From Pararhizobium sp. A13 (GTDB lineage: Bacteria; Pseudomonadota; Alphaproteobacteria; Rhizobiales; Rhizobiaceae): a DNA stretch of 64,000 nucleotides. Where the stretch lies: positions 1,065,001 through 1,129,000 of the forward strand of contig NZ_CP149510.1 in NCBI RefSeq assembly GCF_040126305.1. The letters run 5' to 3'. The notes beneath the pieces are model-generated. The model saw nothing but the letters and a program-made list of their open reading frames with translations, made no database searches and was not told the DNA's origin. The translations under genes and the position numbers were made by a program. Positions 39,888 through 49,800 of the stretch are shown piece after piece (position 1 is the first letter of the stretch; each line of letters begins with the position of its first letter).

Positions 39888-41147
39888 ATGACCCGCACTA
39901 CCTTGAAAGGCTTGCTGCTTGTGTCCAGCATCCTCGGCTCCGCCGGGCTGGCGCATGCGGAAGACGTCACGCTGACGATCGAAAGCTGGCGCAACGACGA
40001 CCTGACCATCTGGCAGGAAAAACTGATCCCGGCTTTTGAAGCGAAGAATCCGGGTATCAAAGTGAAATTCGCGCCGACGGCGCCGACCGAATACAACGCT
40101 GCGCTGAACGCCAAGCTCGACGCCGGCTCCGCTGGTGACCTCGTCACCTGCCGTCCGTTCGACGTCTCGCTCGAACTCTACAACAAGAAACACCTCGCCG
40201 ACCTCACCGGCCTTGCCGGCATGGAGAATTTCTCTCCGGTCGCCAAATCCGCCTGGACGACGGACGACGGTTCGGCGACCTTCTGCGTGCCGATGGCTTC
40301 GGTCATCCACGGCTTCATCTACAACAAGGATGCCTTCGACAAGCTCGGTATCGCCATCCCGACGACGGAAGCCGAATTCTTCGCCGCGCTCGACAAGATC
40401 AAGGCCGATGGCACCTACATCCCGATGGCGATGGGCACGAAGGATCTCTGGGAAGCCGCAACCATGGGCTACCAGAACATCGGCCCGACCTATTGGAAGG
40501 GTGAGGAAGGCCGCGCCGCTCTCATCAAGGGCGAGCAGAAGCTGACCGACGAGCCGTGGGTCGAGCCCTACCGCGTTCTTGCCAAGTGGAAGGACTATCT
40601 CGGCGACGGCTTCGAAGCCCAGACCTATCCGGACAGCCAGAACCTGTTCACGCTCGGCCGCGCCGCCATCTATCCGGCCGGCTCATGGGAAATCGGCCTG
40701 TTCAACACCCAGGCCCAGTTTAAGATGGGCGCCTTCCCGCCGCCGGTTAAGGCCGCTGGCGATACCTGCTATATCTCCGACCACACCGACATCGGCGTTG
40801 GCCTGAATGCCAAGAGCGCGCATCCGGAAGAAGCCAAGACGTTCCTGAGCTGGGTTGCCTCGCCGGAATTCGCCGACATCTACGCCAACGCGCTGCCGGG
40901 CTTCTTCAGCCTGAATTCGACAGCGGTGAAGATGGCCGATCCGCTCGCGCAGGAATTCGTGTCCTGGCGCGAAAAGTGCAAGCCGACCATCCGCTCGACC
41001 TACCAGATCTTGGCGCGCGGCACCCCGAGCCTCGAAAACGAGACGTGGGTTGAATCGGCCAACGTCATCAACGGCACCGATACGCCGGAAGTCGCCGCCG
41101 AGAAACTGCAGAAGGGTCTCGACAGCTGGTACAAGCCGGCGAAGTAG
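39888..41147 (+). CDS. Sugar ABC transporter substrate-binding protein
   Basis: 419 residues, family 1 extracellular solute-binding protein (MalE/UgpB-like). Sec signal peptide MTRTTLKGLLLVSSILGSAG ending AHA-E near residue 24, then TLTIESWRNDDLTIW and KFAPTAPTEYNAAL. AAGGGAGA precedes the ATG at 39888. Placed behind murQ, it probably binds GlcNAc, MurNAc or small wall or chitin oligosaccharides. The 288-bp gap before the permease genes contains a palindromic repeat, which may uncouple its high expression from theirs. Confidence 0.92.
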   Translation: MTRTTLKGLLLVSSILGSAGLAHAEDVTLTIESWRNDDLTIWQEKLIPAFEAKNPGIKVKFAPTAPTEYNAALNAKLDAGSAGDLVTCRPFDVSLELYNKKHLADLTGLAGMENFSPVAKSAWTTDDGSATFCVPMASVIHGFIYNKDAFDKLGIAIPTTEAEFFAALDKIKADGTYIPMAMGTKDLWEAATMGYQNIGPTYWKGEEGRAALIKGEQKLTDEPWVEPYRVLAKWKDYLGDGFEAQTYPDSQNLFTLGRAAIYPAGSWEIGLFNTQAQFKMGAFPPPVKAAGDTCYISDHTDIGVGLNAKSAHPEEAKTFLSWVASPEFADIYANALPGFFSLNSTAVKMADPLAQEFVSWREKCKPTIRSTYQILARGTPSLENETWVESANVINGTDTPEVAAEKLQKGLDSWYKPAK

Positions 41148-41154
41148 CCAACTT

Positions 41155-41274
41155 ACCCTCCCCTTGAGGGGGAGGGTCGGCACGAAGTGCCGGGGTGGTG
41201 TGATCTTTCGCGTGAAGCAATAGTCACCCCCACCCGCGCGTTCTGCTTTACCTCCCCCATCAAGGGGGAGGTAA
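41155..41274. repeat. Rhizobial intergenic palindromic repeat element
   Basis: Outer palindromes accctcccc/ggggagggt (41155-41177) and ttacctccccc/gggggaggtaa (41248-41274) enclose a smaller cggcac-gaa-gtgccg hairpin. I recognise this as the dispersed CCCTCCCC-type repeat common between genes in Rhizobiales. It lies inside the transport operon, between binding-protein and permease genes. The rest of the gap (41275-41435) shows no gene. Confidence 0.75.
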
Positions 41275-41435
41275 TGCAGGCGCCGGCGCATTGAGCGCAA
41301 AATCGTGTAATCTAAAATCACATCCCACCGGCGGCTTCGGCCCGCTGGCTGAGGCATGCGCGGCGGGGACCGGCGGCGCAGCGCCTTGCCGCATTTCGCG
41401 GTGATCGACGAAAAACGGGTCGGAGCGGCAGAGCC

Positions 41436-42386
41436 ATGAGCAGCGCCATAATGTCTGAGGACAGCATTCAAACACCGGCACGGGCGAGACGCTGGCATAT
41501 CCTCGTTTTCCTGCTGCCCGCCTTCGTCATCTATTCCGCCGTCATGATCCTGCCGCTGGCGGAAACGCTGCGCCTGTCGCTGTTCAACACCGTTGACGGC
41601 CAGCCGACCTTCGTCGGTTTTGCCAATTTCCAGGTGCTGTTCGGCGAAGAGCGCTGGGCGGCGGATTTCTGGCGGGCGCTCAAGAACAATTTCGTTTTCT
41701 TCGCCATCCACATGCTGGTCCAGAACCCGCTTGGCATTGCGCTTGCCGCGATGCTGTCGATCCCGAAGCTCAGGCTTGCTACCTTCTATCGGACCGCGAT
41801 CTTCCTGCCGACGCTCTTGTCCTTCGTCATTGTCGGTTTCATCTGGAAGCTGATCCTGTCGCCGATCTGGGGCATCACACCATTTTTCATGGACCTGGTT
41901 GGTCTCAAGGCCTTCTTCGCCCCCTGGCTCGGCAAGCCCGGTTCGGCGCTGATCGCGGTGTCACTGATTTCCGTCTGGCAGAATATCGGCATCCCGATGA
42001 TGCTGATCTATGCGGCGCTGCTCAACATCCCGGACGAGGTGATCGAGGCGGCAGAATGCGACGGCGTCACCGGCTGGAGCCAGTTCTGGAAGATCAAGCT
42101 GCCGCTGGTACTGCCGGCGATCGGCATGGTCTCGATCCTTACCTTCGTCGGCAACTTCAACGCCTTCGACCTGATCTATACCGTGCAGGGGGCGCTGGCC
42201 GGACCGGACGGATCCACCGACATTCTCGGCACGCTGCTCTATCGCACCTTCTTCGGCTTCCAGCTGCAACTGGGCGACCGCTCGATGGGCGCCACCATCG
42301 CCACGGTGATGTTCCTGATCATCCTTGCCGGCGTGTCGCTGTATCTCTTCGGCATCCAGCGGCGTGTCCGCCGCTACCAGTTCTAA
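41436..42386 (+). CDS. Sugar ABC transporter permease (MalF-like)
   Basis: 316 residues with six membrane helices (first about 25-48) and the EAA loop EAAECDGVTGWSQFWKIKLP (about 205-224) that contacts the ATPase. Start ATG at 41436 with GGAG upstream; a second ATG lies 15 bp further in. It pairs with the next permease (13 bp gap). Confidence 0.92.
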   Translation: MSSAIMSEDSIQTPARARRWHILVFLLPAFVIYSAVMILPLAETLRLSLFNTVDGQPTFVGFANFQVLFGEERWAADFWRALKNNFVFFAIHMLVQNPLGIALAAMLSIPKLRLATFYRTAIFLPTLLSFVIVGFIWKLILSPIWGITPFFMDLVGLKAFFAPWLGKPGSALIAVSLISVWQNIGIPMMLIYAALLNIPDEVIEAAECDGVTGWSQFWKIKLPLVLPAIGMVSILTFVGNFNAFDLIYTVQGALAGPDGSTDILGTLLYRTFFGFQLQLGDRSMGATIATVMFLIILAGVSLYLFGIQRRVRRYQF

Positions 42387-42399
42387 CGGAGAGGACAAA

Positions 42400-43239
42400 A
42401 TGTCAAAAGCACGCATGTCACCCTTGCGTTCCGGCTTCGTACATCTGGCGCTCGCCGGTTACACCGTCATCGCCCTGTTCCCGGTTCTCCTGACGATCGT
42501 GAATTCGTTCAAGGACCGGAATGCCATCTTCCGCACGCCGCTTTCGCCGCCGACGGCAAATACCTTCAGCCTCGTCGGTTATGAGACGGTGCTGAAGCAG
42601 GGCGATTTCGTCGGCTATTTCCAGAACAGCCTGATCGTCACCGTCGTCTCGATCTTCTTCGTGCTGCTGTTCGGCGCGATGGCTGCCTTCGCGCTGTCGG
42701 AATATCGCTTCAAGGGCAATACGATGATGGGGCTTTATCTCGCCATCGGCATCATGATCCCGATCCGCCTCGGCACGGTGGCGATCCTGCAGGGCATGGT
42801 CGCCGCCGGTCTGGTGAACACGCTGACGGCGCTGATCCTCGTCTATACCGCGCAAGGTTTGCCGCTTGCCATTTTCATCCTGTCGGAGTTCATGCGTACC
42901 GTCTCGGACGATCTGAAGAATGCCGGACGCATCGACGGCCTGTCGGAGTATGCGATCTTCTTCCGCCTGGTGCTGCCGCTCATCAAGCCGGCCATGGCGA
43001 CGGTCGCGGTCTTCACGATGATCCCGATCTGGAATGACCTCTGGTTCCCGCTGATCCTCGCCCCTGGCGAAGCTACCAAGACGGTCACGCTCGGCTCACA
43101 GGTCTTCATCGGCCAGTTCGTCACCAACTGGAACGCGGTGCTTGCCGCCCTGTCGCTGGCGATCTTCCCGGTCCTCGTCCTCTACGTCATCTTCTCGCGG
43201 CAGCTGATCCGCGGCATTACCGCTGGAGCCGTCAAGTGA
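42400..43239 (+). CDS. Sugar ABC transporter permease (MalG-like)
   Basis: 279 residues, six helices, with the EAA-like loop NAGRIDGLSEYAIFFRLVLP in the C-terminal half and the typical FPLILAPGEATKTVTLG segment. The start is the ATG at 42400 preceded by GGAGAGGA. Its stop overlaps the GTG start of the Gfo/Idh/MocA gene (GTGA). Confidence 0.93.
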   Translation: MSKARMSPLRSGFVHLALAGYTVIALFPVLLTIVNSFKDRNAIFRTPLSPPTANTFSLVGYETVLKQGDFVGYFQNSLIVTVVSIFFVLLFGAMAAFALSEYRFKGNTMMGLYLAIGIMIPIRLGTVAILQGMVAAGLVNTLTALILVYTAQGLPLAIFILSEFMRTVSDDLKNAGRIDGLSEYAIFFRLVLPLIKPAMATVAVFTMIPIWNDLWFPLILAPGEATKTVTLGSQVFIGQFVTNWNAVLAALSLAIFPVLVLYVIFSRQLIRGITAGAVK

Positions 43240-44294
43240 GCGCCAAGCCCATCCGCGTACTCGTCGCCGGCCTCGGCAATATGGGCCGCAGCCACGCGCT
43301 CGCCTATCACAACAATCCCGGCTTCGAGATCGTCGGTCTGGTCAACCGCTCGAAGGTGGCTCTGGTGCCCGAACTCCAGGGCTACATGATCCATCCGAGC
43401 TTCGAAGCCGCACTGGAAGAGTTGAAGCCCGATCTCTGCTCGATCTGCACCTATTCAGACAGCCATGCCGATTATGCCGTCATGGCGTTCGAAGCCGGTT
43501 GCGACGTCTTCGTCGAAAAGCCGCTGGCAACGACGGTGGCTGATGCAGAACGGGTGGTCGCGGCAGCCAAGAGGGCCGGCAGAAAACTCATCGTCGGCTA
43601 TATTCTGCGCCATCACCCCTCCTGGGTGCGGCTGATCGCCGAGGCCCGCAAGCTCGGCGGCCCCTATGTTTTCCGCATGAATCTCAATCAGCAATCGAGC
43701 GGCCCGACCTGGACGACCCACAAGGCACTGATGGACACCACCCCGCCGATCGTCGATTGCGGTGTGCATTATGTCGATGTCATGTGCCAGATCACCGATG
43801 CCAGGGCGGTCGAGGTCCGTGGCATGGGCCTGCGGCTCTCCAACGAGATTGCGCCGGACATGTACAATTACGGTCACCTGCAGGTGATCTACGAGGATGG
43901 CTCCGTCGGCTGGTACGAAGCGGGCTGGGGGCCGATGATTTCGGAAACCGCCTTCTTCGTGAAGGACGTGATGACGCCGAACGGCTCGGTCTCGATCGTC
44001 ATGGATCCGAACGCCAAGTCCGACGACATCGACACGCATACCAAGACCGCCGTCATTCGTGTCCACAGGTCAGAAACCGGGCCGGATGGCAAGTTCGTCC
44101 ACAAGGACGAAGACCTGAAAATGGATGGCGAGCCGGGGCATCAGGAACTCTGCGATCTAGAGCAGGCCTATGTGCTGAAGGCCATCACCGAAAACATCAA
44201 CCTCGAACGACACATGGATGATGCCGTCCAGTCGCTGCGCATCTGCCTTGCGGCCGATGAAAGCGTGCGCACCGGTCGTCCCGTTAAACTATAA
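43236..44294 (+). CDS. Gfo/Idh/MocA-family oxidoreductase
   Basis: 352 residues, GTG start coupled to the permease stop. N-terminal Rossmann domain with [17 protein letters not shown], the EKPLATT motif (about residue 93) and a C-terminal substrate domain with [10 protein letters not shown]. These NAD(P) enzymes act on inositols, sugars and sugar acids; some open or oxidise amino sugars. Encoded between permease and ATPase genes, it must act on the imported sugar or a side product. No such step is part of the standard GlcNAc/MurNAc route, so its role here is open. Confidence 0.88.
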   Translation: MSAKPIRVLVAGLGNMGRSHALAYHNNPGFEIVGLVNRSKVALVPELQGYMIHPSFEAALEELKPDLCSICTYSDSHADYAVMAFEAGCDVFVEKPLATTVADAERVVAAAKRAGRKLIVGYILRHHPSWVRLIAEARKLGGPYVFRMNLNQQSSGPTWTTHKALMDTTPPIVDCGVHYVDVMCQITDARAVEVRGMGLRLSNEIAPDMYNYGHLQVIYEDGSVGWYEAGWGPMISETAFFVKDVMTPNGSVSIVMDPNAKSDDIDTHTKTAVIRVHRSETGPDGKFVHKDEDLKMDGEPGHQELCDLEQAYVLKAITENINLERHMDDAVQSLRICLAADESVRTGRPVKL

Positions 44295-44307
44295 AAGAGG
44301 GCCTCAC

Positions 44308-45309
44308 GTGGGATCTTTAAATCTGAAATCCATTCGCAAGGCCTTCGGCACCCATGAGGTTCTGAAGGGCATCGATCTCGAAGTGAAGGACGGTGAGTTC
44401 GTTATTTTCGTCGGCCCGTCAGGCTGCGGCAAGTCCACGCTCCTGCGGGTGATCGCCGGTCTGGAGGACGCGACCTCCGGCAGCGTCCAGATCGACGGCC
44501 TGGAGGTGATCAACACGCCGCCCGCCAAGCGCGGTATCGCCATGGTGTTCCAGTCCTACGCGCTCTATCCGCACCTGACCGTCAAGGACAATATGGGCCT
44601 TGGCCTGAAGCAGATGGGCGCACCCAGGGTCGAGGTTGACGCCAAGGTCGCCAAGGCGTCCTCGATGTTGTCGCTGGAACCTTATCTCGCGCGCCGCCCG
44701 GCCGAGCTGTCCGGCGGCCAGCGCCAGCGCGTCGCCATCGGCCGCGCCATCGTGCGCGAGCCGAAGCTCTTCCTGTTCGACGAGCCGCTATCGAACCTCG
44801 ATGCAGCGCTGCGCGTCAACACGCGTATCGAAATCGCAAGGCTGCATCGCAGCCTCAAGGCGACGATGATCTATGTGACGCACGACCAGGTCGAGGCCAT
44901 GACACTCGCCGACAAGATCGTGGTGCTCAATGCTGGCCAGATCGAGCAGGTCGGCTCGCCGATGGAGCTTTACAACAAGCCGGCAAACGTCTTCGTCGCC
45001 GGTTTCATCGGCTCGCCGCAGATGAACTTCATCGAGGCGGGCAAGCTCGGTGACACCCAAGCGAAAACCATCGGCATCCGGCCCGAGCACATCATCCTGT
45101 CGCGCGAAAGTGGCGACTGGAAGGGCAAGGTCATTCATGTCGAGCACCTCGGTGCCGACACCATTCTCTATCTGGAAACGGAGCTCACCGGCCTTCTGAC
45201 GGTCCGGCTCTTCGGCGAGCACCGCTACGATGTCGACGATGTTGTCTATGCGACGCCGGACAGGACGGCGATGCATCGTTTCGGCTCGGACGACCGGGTC
45301 TTGCGCTGA
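44308..45309 (+). CDS. Sugar ABC transporter ATP-binding protein (MalK/UgpC-like)
   Basis: 333 residues from a GTG start at 44308 ([14 protein letters not shown]). Walker [12 protein letters not shown], signature [16 protein letters not shown], Walker [13 protein letters not shown] and switch His in [12 protein letters not shown]-terminal TOBE/regulatory domain (about 235-333) includes GIRPEHIIL. It powers the preceding permeases and closes the operon before a strong terminator. Confidence 0.93.
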   Translation: MGSLNLKSIRKAFGTHEVLKGIDLEVKDGEFVIFVGPSGCGKSTLLRVIAGLEDATSGSVQIDGLEVINTPPAKRGIAMVFQSYALYPHLTVKDNMGLGLKQMGAPRVEVDAKVAKASSMLSLEPYLARRPAELSGGQRQRVAIGRAIVREPKLFLFDEPLSNLDAALRVNTRIEIARLHRSLKATMIYVTHDQVEAMTLADKIVVLNAGQIEQVGSPMELYNKPANVFVAGFIGSPQMNFIEAGKLGDTQAKTIGIRPEHIILSRESGDWKGKVIHVEHLGADTILYLETELTGLLTVRLFGEHRYDVDDVVYATPDRTAMHRFGSDDRVLR

Positions 45310-45330
45310 TCTTGAAAATCCAATTTTTGT

Positions 45331-45371
45331 ACCGAGCGATGACAGAAGTTGCCGCTCGGTAACGTTTTTTT
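45331..45371 (+). terminator. Terminator of the murQ-transport operon
   Basis: accgagcg-(14 nt)-cgctcggt followed by aacg and seven T; 21 bp behind the ATPase stop. Confidence 0.85.
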
Positions 45372-45409
45372 GTGCGCCGCATCATTGGCTTGCGCTCCCT
45401 CCGATTTTA

Positions 45410-45432
45410 ACATACATATCTGTTTGTATAAT
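45410..45432 (+). promoter_or_regulatory. Efflux-pump promoter with AcrR-like operator
   Basis: ACATACATATCTGTTTGT (45410-45427) has 7-bp inverted arms with one mismatch and resembles the TACATACA half-site of E. coli AcrR operators. It runs into a consensus TATAAT (45427-45432), so a bound repressor would block the -10 region. The downstream TetR protein of the pump is the likely ligand. The rest of the spacer to 45555 has no gene. Confidence 0.65.
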
Positions 45433-45555
45433 TTGATATGGCTACATTAGCACCCCGTTGGGTGCGCCGTGTCTTGATGATCTTTTTAACTTCCGGCTGC
45501 TGCCGCTTTCCTTTTTACCAGGGGCTGGCCCGCGCCGGGCTTATGCGTGGAACCG

Positions 45556-46812
45556 ATGATGCGGATGAATCGACTGATCTTGACGGTGGCCGTGGCCGGT
45601 CTGGCTGTTGTTGCTGGATGCCAGAAACAGGAAGAACAACAGGCCGCGCCCGCCTTTCCTCCATCGCAGGTCGCGGTCGTCACGACGAAGACCGAGGAGT
45701 TGCCGATCACCAACGAGCTCCCCGGCCGCATCGCCGCGACCCGCGTCGCGGAAGTGCGACCGCGCGTCACTGGCATTATCGTCGATCGCGTGTTCCAGCA
45801 GGGCTCGATGGTCAAGGAAGGCGAGGTGCTCTACAAGATCGACCCGGCCCCCTTCCAGGTCCAGGTCGACAGCGCCGAGGCAACACTGACACGCGCCAAA
45901 GCCGTGCAGCTTCAGGCCAAGCAGGCCGCTGACCGTCAGACGCAGCTGCGCAAATCCGGTGCGGCGGCGCTGCAGCAGTATGACGACGCGATCGCACAGC
46001 TGGCGCAGGCCGATGCCGATGTCGCAGTCGCCGAAGCCGGTCTCGCGACCTCAAGGCTGAATCTACAATATGCGAGCGTCACCGCGCCGATCAGCGGCCG
46101 TATCGGCCGTGCACTGATCACCGAAGGTGCGCTGGTCAGCGCCAACGGCACGGAAAATCTGGCGACGATCCAGCAACTCGATCCGGTATACGCCGACTTC
46201 ACGCAGCCGGCTACCGATCTGATCCGTCTGCGCAAGGCCCTGCAGGACGGCCAACTGATAACCGACAAGAATGAAGCGGCGGTACAGTTGATCCTTGATG
46301 ACGGCACGCCCTATGATCAGAAGGGCAAGCTGCTCTTCTCGGAAGCCGCCGTCGATGAGACGACCGGTCAGGTGACGCTGCGCGGCGAATTCCCAAATCC
46401 CGACGGCGATCTGCTGCCCGGCATGTATGTCCGCGTGCAGATTCAGCAGGGTGTCGAAAAGAACGCGATCGCCATCCCGCAGCAGGCTGTCCAGCGCAGC
46501 AACAGCGGTCAGTCGCAGGTCTATGTCGTCAATGGCGAAAACAAGGTGGAATTCCGCAACATCACGCTTGGCCGCACCATCGGCAATCGCTGGATGGTGA
46601 CCAACGGCCTGAAAACCGGAGAAAAGGTGATCGTCGAGGGCTTCCAGAAGATCGGCCCCGGAGCGGAGGTCGTTCCGGCCGAGTGGGATCCGAACGGCAA
46701 GCCTGCCGGTGAGGCGGGCGCGGCGCAGTCCGCGCAGGCTGAAGCCGGCAAGGCCGATACGGCTGCCGCCGCACCGGCCGGGGGCGAAAAGCCCGCGGTC
46801 GAGCAGAAGTGA
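45556..46812 (+). CDS. RND efflux periplasmic adaptor (AcrA/MexA-type lipoprotein)
   Basis: 418 residues. Lipoprotein signal peptide with lipobox AVVAGC (Cys about residue 19), barrel-sandwich halves (RPRVTGIIVDRVFQQGSMVK and TAPISGRIGRALITEGALV), an alpha-hairpin with heptads between them (about 95-165), then beta-barrel and membrane-proximal domains. The C-terminus is Ala/Gly/Pro-rich. It bridges the inner-membrane pump and an outer-membrane TolC-like channel, which is not encoded here. Several ATGs (45556, 45559, 45565) are close together; the exact start is uncertain. The pump gene follows after 10 bp. Confidence 0.9.
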   Translation: MMRMNRLILTVAVAGLAVVAGCQKQEEQQAAPAFPPSQVAVVTTKTEELPITNELPGRIAATRVAEVRPRVTGIIVDRVFQQGSMVKEGEVLYKIDPAPFQVQVDSAEATLTRAKAVQLQAKQAADRQTQLRKSGAAALQQYDDAIAQLAQADADVAVAEAGLATSRLNLQYASVTAPISGRIGRALITEGALVSANGTENLATIQQLDPVYADFTQPATDLIRLRKALQDGQLITDKNEAAVQLILDDGTPYDQKGKLLFSEAAVDETTGQVTLRGEFPNPDGDLLPGMYVRVQIQQGVEKNAIAIPQQAVQRSNSGQSQVYVVNGENKVEFRNITLGRTIGNRWMVTNGLKTGEKVIVEGFQKIGPGAEVVPAEWDPNGKPAGEAGAAQSAQAEAGKADTAAAAPAGGEKPAVEQK

Positions 46813-46822
46813 GGACTGCGCG

Positions 46823-49800
46823 ATGCCAAGTTTCTTCATAGACAGGCCGATTTTCGCCTGGGTGGTCGCGATCTTCATCATGGTGGCAGGCGCCATCGCC
46901 ATCCCGCAGCTTCCCATTTCGCAATATCCGGATGTGGCGCCGCCGCAGATCTCGATCACCGCCACCTATCCCGGCGCATCGTCGCAGGACACATACCAGA
47001 GCGTCACGCGCCTCATCGAAGACGAGTTGAATGGCGTCGACGGGCTTCTCTATTTTGAATCCACGTCCAGCGCTCAAGGATCGAGCGAAATCAATGTTAC
47101 CTTCGAGCCGGGCACCGATCCGGCGCAGGCGGCGGTCGATGTGCAGAACCGCGTGCGCCGCGTCGAAGCCCGGCTGCCCGACAGCGTCAAGCAGCAGGGC
47201 GTGCAGGTCGATGAAGCCGGCTCCGGCTTCCTCCTGATCATTGCGCTGACCTCGACTGACGGTTCGATGGATGCCATCGGTCTCGGCGACTACCTGAACC
47301 GCAACGTGCTGAGCGAAGTCCAGCGCGTTCCGGGCGTCGGCCGTGCCCAGCTGTTCGCCACGCAGCGGTCGATGCGCGTCTGGCTCGATCCCGACAAGAT
47401 GCTCGGCCTCAACCTGACGGCAGAAGATGTGACGACCGCGATCGGTGCGCAGAACGCCCAGGTCGCAGCCGGCTCGATCGGCGCGCAGCCGAATCCGATC
47501 ACCCAGCAGATTGCAGCTCCTGTGATCATCAAGGGCCAGCTGTCGTCGCCGGAAGAATTCGGCGCCATTGTCCTTCGCGCCAATCCGGATGGTTCGGCCG
47601 TGCGCCTGCGCGACGTGGCGCGGCTCGAGGTGGGCGGCGAAAGCTACTCCTTCACCACCCGTCTCAATGGCAAGCCTTCGGCCGCGATCGGCGTGCAGCT
47701 CTCCCCGACTGGCAACGCCATGGAAACCTCTGAGGCAATCAAGGCGCGCATGGACGAGCTTTCCGCCTATTTCCCGAACGGGCTGGAATATTCGATCCCC
47801 TACGATACCTCGCCCTTCGTCAAGGTCTCGATCGAGAAGGTGCTGCACACGCTGCTGGAAGCGGTCGGCCTCGTCTTCCTGGTGATGTTCCTGTTCCTGC
47901 AGAACATCCGCTACACGATCATCCCGACCATCGTCGTTCCGGTGGCCCTGCTCGGCACCTGTGCCGTCATGTATTTCATGGGCTTCTCTATCAACGTCTT
48001 GACCATGTTCGGCATGGTGCTGGCGATCGGCATTCTCGTCGACGACGCGATCATCGTCGTTGAAAATGTCGAACGCATCATGTCGGAAGAGGGGCTGACG
48101 CCGCGCGAAGCGACCCGCAAGGCGATGAAGCAGATCACCGGCGCCGTCATCGGCATCACGCTGGTTCTGGCTTCGGTCTTTATCCCGATGGCCTTCTTCC
48201 CGGGCGCCGTCGGCGTCATCTATCGCCAGTTCTCGCTGACAATGGTGGTGTCGATCCTGTTCTCGGCGCTGCTCGCTTTGTCGCTGACGCCGGCACTCTG
48301 CGCCAGCTTCCTGAAGCAGGTGCCGAAGGGCCACCACCATGCGAAGAGCGGCTTCTTCGGCTGGTTCAACCGCCTCTTCGATCGTACCTCGCATCGCTAC
48401 AGCGGTTCCGTATCCTGGCTGATCCGCCGTTCAGGCCGCTTCATGATCATCTATCTGGCCGTGCTGGCCGGTCTCGGCTATCTGTTCCTCAAGCTGCCAT
48501 CCTCCTTCCTGCCGGATGAGGACCAGGGCTATGTCATCGTCATGATGCAGCTTCCTTCCGAAGCGACCGGACACCGCACCGATGAGGTCATCCAGCAGAC
48601 CGAGGACATCTTCAGCAAGGAACAGGGTGTCGATCGCATCGTCGCGATCAACGGCTTCTCGTTCTTCGGCGCCGGCCAGAATGCCGGGCTCGCCTTCGTG
48701 ACGCTCAAGGACTGGGCGGAACGTGGTCCGGAAAATGCGGCCCAGGCGATTGCCGGCCGCGCCAGCATGGCGATGAGCCAGATCAAGGATGCGATCAGCT
48801 TCGCGCTGTCGCCGCCACCGATTCAGGGTCTCGGCACGACGGGTGGCTTCTCGTTCCGTCTGCAGGATCGTGGTGGTCTCGGCGAGGCAGCCCTTGCACA
48901 AGCGCGCGACCAGCTGCTCGGCCTTGCGGCCCAGAGCAAGATCGTTGCCGGCGTACGCTTCGAAGGCATGCCGGATGCGGCGCAGGCAAATGTGATCATC
49001 GATCGCGAGAAGGCCAATACCTTCGGCGTGACCTTCGCCGATATCAACACGACGATCTCGACCAACCTCGGCTCGACCTATGTCAACGACTTCCCGAATG
49101 CCGGCCGCATGCAGCGCGTGACGGTACAGGCGGACGAGAACAAGCGCATGCAGACGGCCGACCTGCTCAATCTCAACGTTCGCAACTCGAGCGGTGGCAT
49201 GGTGCCGATCTCCTCCTTCGCGACCGTCGAATGGGTGAAGGCGCCAACACAGACGGTGGGCTACAACGGCTATCCGTCGGTACGCATCAGCGGTGATACC
49301 CAACCCGGCTATTCGTCAGGCGAGGCGATCGCCGAGATGGAGAACCTCGTCAAACAGCTCCCGGTCGGCTTCGGTTATGAGTGGACCGGCCAGTCGCTGC
49401 AGGAAATCCAGTCGGGTACCCAGGCGCCGATCCTGATCGCATTGTCCTGCCTTCTGGTTTTCCTGTGCCTCGCAGCGCTCTATGAAAGCTGGTCGATCCC
49501 GGTCTCGGTGATCATGGTGGTGCCACTCGGCGCTATCGGCGCTGTCCTTGCCGTCACGCTGCGCGACATGCCGAACGACGTCTACTTCAAGGTGGGCCTC
49601 ATCGCGATCATTGGCCTTTCGGCAAAGAACGCGATCCTGATCATCGAGTTCGCCAAGGAGCAGATGGAGGCAGGCAAGTCGCTGCTGGAGGCAACAATCG
49701 AGGCATCGCATCTGCGCTTCCGGCCGATCCTGATGACGTCGCTTGCCTTCACGCTCGGCGTTCTGCCGCTGGCGATCGCCACGGGTGCAAGCTCTGGCAG

